Below, in pieces: positions 1-4,663 of a stretch of 7,865 nucleotides of DNA. Each line of letters begins with the position of its first letter. Within the stretch, counting starts at the first letter, position 1. Below the pieces are notes generated by a model, which did no database searches, had not been told where the DNA came from, and saw only the letters and a list, made by a program, of their open reading frames with translations. Source of the stretch: JAZLIC01 sp045617225 (GTDB lineage Bacteria > Bacillota > Clostridia > Monoglobales > Monoglobaceae). The translations under genes and the position numbers were made by a program. The stretch lies in contig JAZLIC010000127.1 in the NCBI GenBank assembly GCA_045617225.1, positions 1 through 7,865 on the forward strand, written 5' to 3'.

Positions 1-1235
1 TAAAAAGCGATGTACCTATGAACAGGCTTGTACAAGGTGATGTAGGTTCAGGTAAGACCATGGTTGCGGCGGCGGCAATGTTTGCGGTTGCAAGGGCAGG
101 TTATCAGTCGGCAATGATGGCACCTACCGAGATACTTGCGGAGCAACATTATAATAATTTATCCAAACTCTTTAAACCTTGGGGAATAGAAGTGGCGTAT
201 CTGTCCGGCGGACAGAAGGCGGCGGAAAAGAGAAGCCAACTTGAAAGGATTGCATCAGGAGATGCGAAGATTATTGTGGGAACGCACGCTCTCCTTACAG
301 AAACGGTTGAGTTTTCGTCACTTGCTCTTACTATAACGGACGAGCAACACCGCTTCGGCGTAAGACAGAGGACATCTCTTTTAGAAAAGGGGCGTTTAGG
401 AGCACATACCCTTGTTATGACCGCAACGCCGATACCACGCACATTGTCACTGATTTTGTATGGCGATTTAGATGTTTCGGTAATTGATGAGCTTCCTCCG
501 GGACGGCAACCGATACGCACCATAGCGGTAAACGATAGCGTGCGTGAGCGTCTTTATGAGTTTGTCTGTCGTGAGATAGGCTCCGGCAGACAAGCGTATT
601 TTGTATGCCCGCTTGTGGAGGAGTCAGAGGTTTTGGACGCAAAAGCGGTTACAGAGTATGTAAAAAAGCTTAAAGAAAGATTCCCTGAATATAAAATTGA
701 AATCCTGCACGGGCGTATGAAGCCTGATGAAAAGGAAGCAATAATGCGTGAGTTTGTAAATGGAAATATTCATATATTGGTATCTACAACGGTTATTGAG
801 GTGGGCGTTGATGTGCCGAATGCTACGCTTATGGTGATTGAAAACGCAGAACGCTTTGGACTGTCACAACTTCATCAGTTGCGAGGCAGAGTAGGCAGGG
901 GCGACAAGCAGTCGTATTGTATACTATTCTGCAATCAAGGCGGCTCTGTGGCTGCGGAGCGTATGAAAATTATGTGTGAAACCAATGACGGCTTTAAAAT
1001 ATCGGAGCGTGACCTTGAAATACGCGGACCGGGCGAATTTTTCGGTACACGGCAACACGGTCTGCCGGAAATGAAGATTGCAAACTTCTTTACCGACCTT
1101 GATATCTTAAAGGAAACGCAACAGGTGACCGCCCATCTTTTAGAAGATGACAAAGACCTTGTAAAGCCGGAAAACGCACCGCTTAAACAAAGAGTTATAC
1201 AGACATTTGATAAAGTCGGCGGAATTTTAAATTAG
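1..1235 (+). CDS. recG: ATP-dependent DNA helicase RecG, C-terminal part (5' end outside window)
   Basis: RecG is a superfamily 2 helicase that remodels stalled replication forks and branch-migrates Holliday junctions. The reading frame is open from the first full codon at 3, and the ATG at 18 is internal, lying inside the conserved SDVPMNRLVQGDVGSGKT block. Visible motifs in order are Walker A GDVGSGKT (36-59), the Walker B variant DEQH (339-350) followed by RFG, motif III TATPIPRT (420-443), motif VI with QLHQLRGRVGRG (867-902), and the RecG-specific C-terminal wedge/TRG-type stretch with ERDLEIRGPGEFFGTRQHG (about 1006-1062). About 411 residues are present. Family members are usually near 680, so the OB-fold wedge domain and the start of helicase domain 1 lie upstream of the window. 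The DEQH plus RFG combination separates it from Mfd and PriA. The gene ends at a TAG with no terminator behind it, so transcription may run into the next two small genes. Confidence 0.97.
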   Translation, partial: KSDVPMNRLVQGDVGSGKTMVAAAAMFAVARAGYQSAMMAPTEILAEQHYNNLSKLFKPWGIEVAYLSGGQKAAEKRSQLERIASGDAKIIVGTHALLTETVEFSSLALTITDEQHRFGVRQRTSLLEKGRLGAHTLVMTATPIPRTLSLILYGDLDVSVIDELPPGRQPIRTIAVNDSVRERLYEFVCREIGSGRQAYFVCPLVEESEVLDAKAVTEYVKKLKERFPEYKIEILHGRMKPDEKEAIMREFVNGNIHILVSTTVIEVGVDVPNATLMVIENAERFGLSQLHQLRGRVGRGDKQSYCILFCNQGGSVAAERMKIMCETNDGFKISERDLEIRGPGEFFGTRQHGLPEMKIANFFTDLDILKETQQVTAHLLEDDKDLVKPENAPLKQRVIQTFDKVGGILN

Positions 1236-1286
1236 TATGCACCCTTTTTTATGCTTTGAATATATTAAAGCAGATGGACTTTTTTT

Positions 1287-1292
1287 AGGGGG
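1287..1292 (+). promoter_or_regulatory. Ribosome binding site deciding the start of the 57-aa membrane protein
   Basis: AGGGGG ends 7 nt before the ATG at 1300. The upstream in-frame ATG at 1237 has no Shine-Dalgarno sequence and would begin 1 nt after the recG stop, so the shorter start is preferred. Confidence 0.7.
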
Positions 1293-1299
1293 CGTTATA

Positions 1300-1473
1300 A
1301 TGTGGAATAACAGATGCTGCAACAAAAATTGCAGAAAGAAGCCGCCAATCGGAAGTATTTTGATGGCTTTGGGCGCAGGACTCTTTCTTGCGTATATTAT
1401 TCCTTATTATTTTCTTATATCCCTTTTGGGGATTGCCTTTATAGTCCTTGGAATTTGCCTTTGGCTTAAATAA
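1300..1473 (+). CDS. Small two-helix membrane protein, function unknown
   Basis: I do not recognise a named family. From the ATG at 1300 the product is 57 residues. A short cysteine-rich, basic N-terminus (MWNNRCCNKNCRKKPP; Cys 6, 7 and 11) is followed by two hydrophobic stretches, about residues 18-36 (ILMALGAGLFLAYIIPYYF) and 38-55 (ISLLGIAFIVLGICLWL). They are separated by a short turn, as in a helical hairpin in the cytoplasmic membrane. The basic N-terminus would be expected to stay in the cytoplasm. The frame extends upstream to an ATG at 1237, but those 21 codons lack a ribosome site and add non-conserved-looking sequence. The gene begins 64 nt after recG and ends 15 nt before the SpoVM-like gene, with no terminator between, so the two are probably co-transcribed. 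A sporulation role is a guess from context only. Confidence 0.7.
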   Translation: MWNNRCCNKNCRKKPPIGSILMALGAGLFLAYIIPYYFLISLLGIAFIVLGICLWLK

Positions 1474-1474
1474 A

Positions 1475-1480
1475 AGGGGG
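1475..1480 (+). promoter_or_regulatory. Ribosome binding site of the SpoVM-like gene
   Basis: AGGGGG (within AAAAGGGGG) ends 8 nt before the GTG at 1489. The nearer out-of-frame ATG at 1482 is only 1 nt from the G run, too close for initiation, so this site supports the GTG start. Confidence 0.7.
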
Positions 1481-1488
1481 AATGTTTT

Positions 1489-1560
1489 GTGCAAATAGTA
1501 GTTGTGAAGGCACCAAAATTTTTAAGAGGCGTACTTAAGATGATGTTTAAAATGAAGTAG
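1489..1560 (+). CDS. spoVM: SpoVM-like stage V sporulation peptide (23 aa, GTG start)
   Basis: SpoVM is a tiny amphipathic peptide made in the mother cell. It inserts into the convex outer forespore membrane and recruits SpoIVA to start coat assembly. This 23-codon frame runs from the GTG at 1489 to the TAG at 1558-1560. Aligned without gaps to the 26-aa B. subtilis peptide as I know it, K7, P9, K10, F11, L12, G14 and M19 are identical. Positions 6, 15, 16, 17 and 20 are conservative changes. The core VKAPKFLRG keeps the proline at position 9 that is known to matter for curvature-dependent localisation. Basic residues K7, K10, R13, K17, K21 and K23 alternate with hydrophobics, as expected of a surface-lying helix. 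A good Shine-Dalgarno precedes it and a strong terminator follows. In B. subtilis spoVM neighbours rpmB and is near recG, and both genes are close by here. Automatic callers usually miss it because of its size and GTG start. Confidence 0.85.
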   Translation: MQIVVVKAPKFLRGVLKMMFKMK

Positions 1561-1582
1561 TTACATAAGCAGTTACATAAGA
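1559..1582 (+). repeat. 12-bp tandem duplication at the end of spoVM
   Basis: AGTTACATAAGC (1559-1570) is followed directly by AGTTACATAAGA (1571-1582), matching at 11 of 12 positions. The first copy overlaps the last two bases of the spoVM TAG and the second abuts the terminator stem. It looks like a simple slippage duplication in untranslated sequence, and no function is evident. Confidence 0.75.
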
Positions 1583-1615
1583 AAGGCAGACCTTGTTTGA
1601 AGGTTTGCCTTTTTT
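1582..1615 (+). terminator. Intrinsic terminator downstream of spoVM
   Basis: The arms AAAGGCAGACCTT (1582-1594) and AAGGTTTGCCTTT (1600-1612) pair over 13 bp with a single G-T wobble around a GTTTG loop. A run of T covers 1610-1615. This is a strong rho-independent terminator that closes the recG/membrane protein/spoVM block. Confidence 0.92.
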
Positions 1616-1633
1616 GCCCTTTTGTGCTATTAT
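1605..1633 (+). promoter_or_regulatory. Possible sigma-A promoter for the fliB-like gene
   Basis: TTGCCT (1605-1610) is followed after 17 nt by TATTAT (1628-1633), with an extended -10 TG at 1625-1626. The -35 hexamer lies inside the right arm of the preceding terminator. Initiation would fall near 1640, right at the Shine-Dalgarno GAGGTG (1640-1645), giving an almost absent 5' leader. That is unusual, so the call is tentative. It is supported mainly by the gene following a strong terminator and therefore needing its own promoter. Confidence 0.35.
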
Positions 1634-1651
1634 TATATTGAGGTGTGGATT

Positions 1652-2557
1652 ATGACAGAGGTTGTACCTGATTATTATAATGACTTTTTATGTATTGCGG
1701 ATAAATGTAAGCATAGTTGTTGCATCGGTTGGGAGATTGATGTAGATGACTCTGCTTATAATTTATATAAAAGCCTGAATACGCCTTTTGGGGATAAAAT
1801 TTTAAAGTCTGTCACAGGCGATAAAACATCACGCCACTTTATATTAGGAACAGATGATAAGTGCCCTTTCCTTGATAAGAATGGTTTATGCGATATTATT
1901 AAGGAGCTTGGCGAGGAGGCACTTTGCAATATATGCAAAGACCATCCGCGATTTCGTAACTTCTTTGATGACAGAGTGGAAATCGGACTTGGACTTTGTT
2001 GTGAAGCGGCGGCAGAGCTTATACTAAGCCGTAAAAATAAAACAGAGCTTATACATAGGGGAGATTTTAAAAAGGACGAATTCTTCCTGCTGCGAAATAA
2101 AATTTTTGAGATTATACAGGACAGAGATTATACTATTGATGAACGAATTGAAAAGCTTTTTGAAAATTTCGGTGTGGATATATCAGATAAAAGCCTGAGT
2201 GAATGGCTGGACATCTATCTTGATTTGGAAAGGCTTGACCCATCGTGGGAAACTCTGCTTGAAAACGCAAAAGGAGGGGGTTTTCCTGCCTTAGATGAAG
2301 AATTAAGCGAAGATATAAGCATTGCATCAGAACAACTTTTGTTTTACTTTGTCTATCGACATATTGCGGACGGGCTATATGACGGCTATTTATATGAGCG
2401 TATTGCCTTTGCCGTACTCAGCCTTAGAATTATTACTGCCCTTTGGCAGAATGCAGGGGATTTATCATTAAACGCATTGATTGATTTGTCAAGAAGATAC
2501 TCTTTGGAAATAGAATATTCCGACGAAAATATCGAAAAGGTATTAGCATTATTGTAA
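1652..2557 (+). CDS. fliB: FliB-like cysteine-cluster protein (putative flagellin lysine-N-methylase / YkgJ family)
   Basis: The 301-residue product starts at the ATG at 1652, with GAGGTG ending 6 nt upstream. A TTG at 1622 in the same frame has no ribosome site and overlaps the promoter region. All ten cysteines lie in the first 117 residues: C14, C19, C23, C24, C71, C80, C92, C95, C116 and C117. The pattern begins with CKHSCCIGWEI, continues with KCPFLDKNGLCDI and CNICKDHPRF, and ends with GLCCEAAAELIL. This is the CxxCxxCC-type cluster (presumed iron or zinc ligand) of the FliB/YkgJ group. In Salmonella FliB methylates lysines of flagellin, but many clostridial homologues are far from flagellar genes and their substrate is unknown. 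The remaining C-terminal part is helical-looking and cysteine-free. No flagellar gene is visible in the window. It is a single-gene unit, after a terminator and converging with rpmB. Family membership is fairly sure and substrate is not. Confidence 0.8.
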   Translation: MTEVVPDYYNDFLCIADKCKHSCCIGWEIDVDDSAYNLYKSLNTPFGDKILKSVTGDKTSRHFILGTDDKCPFLDKNGLCDIIKELGEEALCNICKDHPRFRNFFDDRVEIGLGLCCEAAAELILSRKNKTELIHRGDFKKDEFFLLRNKIFEIIQDRDYTIDERIEKLFENFGVDISDKSLSEWLDIYLDLERLDPSWETLLENAKGGGFPALDEELSEDISIASEQLLFYFVYRHIADGLYDGYLYERIAFAVLSLRIITALWQNAGDLSLNALIDLSRRYSLEIEYSDENIEKVLALL

Positions 2558-2558
2558 C

Positions 2559-2589
2559 AAAAAAGGGATTGCTTTTTGCAATCCCTTTT
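2559..2589. terminator. Bidirectional intrinsic terminator between fliB and rpmB
   Basis: AAAAGGGATTGC (2561-2572) pairs perfectly over 12 bp with GCAATCCCTTTT (2578-2589) around a TTTTT loop. Read on the minus strand it is followed by six T (complement of 2559-2564), so it is strongest for rpmB. On the plus strand only four T close the stem before AAG, so it is weaker for fliB. Confidence 0.9.
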
Positions 2590-2601
2590 AAGCTTCACAA
2601 A

Positions 2602-2790
2602 TTAAATAGCACGGTCAACCTTGCCTGATCTAAGACATCTGGTACACGCATATACTTTCTTTGGTGTGCCGTCAACGAGCGCCTTTACACGTCTAACATT
2701 CGGCTTCCAAGCTTTGTTTGATCTGTGATGAGAGTGAGATACCTTAATACCAAAGGTAACACCTTTTCCGCAGATTTCGCATTTTGCCAT
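2602..2790 (-). CDS. rpmB: 50S ribosomal protein L28, zinc-binding (C+) form
   Basis: The 62-residue product is full length for bacterial L28. It carries two CxxC pairs, C4/C7 (MAKCEICGKG) and C49/C52 (YACTRCLRSGKV), which together form the zinc site of the C+ paralogue class. Between them are the typical basic HSHHRSNKAWKPNVRRV segment and the conserved C-terminal LRSGKV. L28 binds 23S rRNA in the large subunit near the base of the L1 stalk. The start is fixed by a perfect AAGGAGGTG (complement of 2799-2807), 8 nt before the ATG. It has its own strong promoter and a terminator just downstream. In B. subtilis rpmB adjoins spoVM; here the fliB-like gene separates them. Confidence 0.98.
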   Translation of the reverse strand: MAKCEICGKGVTFGIKVSHSHHRSNKAWKPNVRRVKALVDGTPKKVYACTRCLRSGKVDRAI

Positions 2791-2838
2791 CTATCATACA
2801 CCTCCTTGACAAGCATTACAAATTATCCAACTCACAGT

Positions 2839-2867
2839 ATTATAACAGAAAGATTTGAAGAATGCAA
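2839..2867 (-). promoter_or_regulatory. Sigma-A promoter of rpmB
   Basis: On the minus strand TTGCAT (complement of 2862-2867) is followed after exactly 17 nt by a consensus TATAAT (complement of 2839-2844). Transcription should begin near 2832, giving a leader of about 42 nt with the Shine-Dalgarno site. A T/A-rich stretch upstream (2870-2890) could act as an UP element. I see no stable hairpin or riboswitch in the short leader. Confidence 0.88.
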
Positions 2868-2898
2868 GGATTTTTTTTAAAATTTTTATATAATATGT

Positions 2899-2927
2899 TT
2901 GCAAAATAATAAAAATAATAGTATAAT
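2899..2927 (+). promoter_or_regulatory. Sigma-A promoter of the hprK-to-dnaE operon
   Basis: TTGCAA (2899-2904) is followed after 17 nt by a consensus TATAAT (2922-2927). The start would be near 2934, leaving a leader of about 70 nt before the hprK ATG. The -35 box lies 31 bp from that of the divergent rpmB promoter, with very A/T-rich DNA between and in the spacer. This is the only clear promoter seen ahead of the six-gene run. Confidence 0.85.
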
Positions 2928-2933
2928 GTATAC
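2921..2933. repeat. Small inverted repeat over the hprK -10 box
   Basis: GTATA (2921-2925), ATG, TATAC (2929-2933) form a perfect 5-3-5 palindrome that covers the -10 hexamer and reaches the predicted transcription start. It could be a repressor half-site pair, but an arrangement this short in A/T-rich DNA can arise by chance. Confidence 0.35.
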
Positions 2934-2991
2934 GAGAAAGTATGATTTGCGAGCTAAAAACAGCATTTACTTGTATGATAAAGAGAAGGAA

Positions 2992-2997
2992 AGAGGG
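2992..2997 (+). promoter_or_regulatory. Ribosome binding site deciding the hprK start
   Basis: AGAGGG ends 7 nt before the ATG at 3005. The in-frame upstream ATGs at 2942 and 2975 have no comparable site, and extending to them would add up to 21 residues that do not resemble the HprK N-terminus. Confidence 0.65.
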
Positions 2998-3004
2998 ATA
3001 TACG

Positions 3005-3937
3005 ATGGAGGAATTTACTGTTGACCTTAAAAAGATAATAGAAGAGATGAAGCTTGAAAAGGGCTATTATCCGGATAAAGAAGTTTTGGTTACTACCGCA
3101 GACCTTAACAGGCCGGGACTTCAGCTTACGGGATTTTTTGACCATTTTGATGAGAACAGACTTCAAGTGTTCGGAATAGTTGAAACCGAATACCTTGCAA
3201 ATATGACTTCCGATGAACGCTACAAAAGCTTAAAGCGTATATTTGAAAGGCATGTACCGGCGGTAATTTTAACTCGCGGAAAAAATCCGTCACCTGAAAT
3301 GCTCCAACTCGCAGAGGAGTATGAAACACCCGTGTTGCTTACTTCGCAACATACTTCTGCCTTTAACTCTGCACTTAATGCGTTTTTGAATATTGAACTT
3401 GCACCACGTATCACCCGTCACGGCGTTTTGGTAGAGGTTTACGGTCAGGGCGTTCTTATCTTAGGTGAGAGCGGTGTTGGTAAAAGCGAAACCGCAGTTG
3501 AGCTTATAAAGCGCGGACATCGTCTGATTGCCGATGATGCAGTTGAAATAAAGAGGGTTTCCTCCAAAACATTAGTCGGTTCTTCGCCGGATATTATCAG
3601 GCACTTTATCGAGCTTCGCGGTATAGGTATTGTTGATGTAAGAAATATTTACGGTATGGGTTCCGTAAAGGATAGTGAAAAGATTGACCTTATTATACAC
3701 CTTGAAAATTGGAAGGTCGGTAAGCAATACGACAGACTTGGATTGGTTGATGAGTATACAAATATCTTAGGACTTGATATTCCTTCAATCACCATACCTG
3801 TAAAGCCTGGCAGAAACCTTGCCATCATTTTTGAGGTTGCGGCAATGAATAACCGTCAAAAGAGAATGGGCTACAATGCGGCAGAAGAACTAAATCGCAG
3901 ATTTACCGAACACATAGCCGACGAAGGAGAATTATAA
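3005..3937 (+). CDS. hprK: HPr kinase/phosphorylase
   Basis: HprK phosphorylates, and with inorganic phosphate dephosphorylates, Ser46 of HPr (and of Crh where present). It thereby sets CcpA-dependent carbon catabolite control in the cytoplasm. The product is 310 residues from the ATG at 3005, the usual family length. It has the N-terminal DRTGG/Hpr_K_N-type domain (about 1-130) and then the catalytic domain. The catalytic region holds conserved H139 in TRHG, Walker A GESGVGKS (residues 154-161), acidic D177/D178 in LIADDAVEI, and the family signature ELRGIGIVDV (203-212). The C-terminal PVKPGRNLAIIFEVAAMNNR and RMGYNAAEELNRR segments complete it. All catalytic residues appear present. It is the first gene of the operon, and the next gene starts 1 nt after its stop. 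Its substrate HPr (ptsH) is not in the window. Confidence 0.97.
   Translation: MEEFTVDLKKIIEEMKLEKGYYPDKEVLVTTADLNRPGLQLTGFFDHFDENRLQVFGIVETEYLANMTSDERYKSLKRIFERHVPAVILTRGKNPSPEMLQLAEEYETPVLLTSQHTSAFNSALNAFLNIELAPRITRHGVLVEVYGQGVLILGESGVGKSETAVELIKRGHRLIADDAVEIKRVSSKTLVGSSPDIIRHFIELRGIGIVDVRNIYGMGSVKDSEKIDLIIHLENWKVGKQYDRLGLVDEYTNILGLDIPSITIPVKPGRNLAIIFEVAAMNNRQKRMGYNAAEELNRRFTEHIADEGEL
3924..3930 (+). promoter_or_regulatory. Ribosome binding site inside hprK for the TTG-started PHP gene
   Basis: AAGGAGA lies in the last hprK codons and ends 8 nt before the TTG at 3939. The strong site plus the DTHTHT motif at residue 6 support this non-ATG start and suggest translational coupling with hprK. 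Confidence 0.75.
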
Positions 3938-3938
3938 A

Positions 3939-4661
3939 TTGAAAGTACTTGTTGATACACATACACATACAAATGTCAGCACCCATGCTCACAGTACGCT
4001 GCTTGAAAATGTATTGTACGCAAAGAAGCATAGGCTTGAAATGCTTTGTATGACAAATCACGCACCAAATATTCCCGATTCACCGCATATATGGCATTTT
4101 TCCACAATGATGAGATTGCCTCGAGAAATAGAGGGAATAAAGATGGGGTATGGTATAGAAGCAAATGTAATTGATACAGACGGAAATATAGATGTACCTG
4201 AAAAAATTCAAAAAAGTGTGGACTTTGTTATAGCGTCAATGCATCCGCCGTGCTATTCACCGGATTTGCTTAGCGACCATACCGAAACATGGCTTAAAGT
4301 GCTTGATAATCCGTATGTGACTATATTAGGTCACACGGGACACCCAAAGTTTCCTTATGACAAAGAAAAGGTCATAAAAAAAGCTATCGAGAAGGATACC
4401 TGTGTAGAAATCAATAACGGCTCTATATTAACCCGTGAGGGCAGTTTTGAGAATTGCAAAAAAATTGCCGAGGTCTGCAAGGAGCTTGGTGCCAAAGTTG
4501 TTGTGAGCAGTGACTCGCACAGTTGCTTTACGGTCGGTATATTTGATGAAGTTATAGATATGCTTGAAGGTATCAATTTCCCCGAGGAATTGATTATGAA
4601 CTTAAATGCAGATAGGTTTTTAAAGTACTTAAAATCAAAAAAAGAGAGAGCGGAGGCATAA
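3939..4661 (+). CDS. ycdX: YcdX-like PHP-domain phosphatase
   Basis: This is a 240-residue PHP-fold hydrolase closely similar in layout to E. coli YcdX (about 245 aa), a trinuclear zinc phosphatase. Metal-ligand positions are all filled: H8 and H10 (DTHTHT), H16 (STHAHST), H41 (MTNHAP), E74 (GIEAN), H102 (SMHPP), H132 (LGHTGHP), and D192 and H194 (SSDSHS). YcdX-specific segments SPHIWHF and EINNGSIL confirm the subfamily rather than HisK-type or polymerase PHP domains. The usual TDH motif reads TNH (N40), but that aspartate is not one of the expected metal ligands. Translation starts at TTG, and the stop lies 2 nt before murB. The natural substrate is unknown. Its place between hprK and murB is a recurring clostridial arrangement as far as I recall, but gives no direct function. 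Confidence 0.93.
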   Translation: MKVLVDTHTHTNVSTHAHSTLLENVLYAKKHRLEMLCMTNHAPNIPDSPHIWHFSTMMRLPREIEGIKMGYGIEANVIDTDGNIDVPEKIQKSVDFVIASMHPPCYSPDLLSDHTETWLKVLDNPYVTILGHTGHPKFPYDKEKVIKKAIEKDTCVEINNGSILTREGSFENCKKIAEVCKELGAKVVVSSDSHSCFTVGIFDEVIDMLEGINFPEELIMNLNADRFLKYLKSKKERAEA

Positions 4662-4663
4662 CA

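Noticed and set aside
149..523. Minus-strand 124-codon open frame inside recG
   Set aside because: Shadow of the strongly conserved recG coding frame, with no ribosome site or family resemblance.
1237..1299. 21-codon N-terminal extension of the small membrane protein
   Set aside because: No ribosome site at the ATG at 1237, whereas AGGGGG sits at the right distance before 1300. The extension is non-hydrophobic and unconvincing.
1236..1299. Possible sporulation or sigma-A promoter ahead of the small membrane protein
   Set aside because: TTGAAT and GAATATAT look like -35 elements, but no matching -10 for sigma-A, sigma-E or sigma-K occurs at the right spacing.
1482..1538. ATG-started 18-codon frame overlapping spoVM
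   Set aside because: The ATG is 1 nt from the G run, too close for a Shine-Dalgarno. The peptide has no recognisable character, while the GTG frame matches SpoVM.
1622..1651. TTG start ten codons upstream for the fliB-like gene
   Set aside because: It overlaps the probable promoter, has no Shine-Dalgarno, and the ATG at 1652 is preceded by GAGGTG.
838..2275. TGAAAACGCA-type matches resembling CcpA cre sites (about 838 and 2260)
   Set aside because: Both match only the left half of the cre consensus and lie inside coding sequence.
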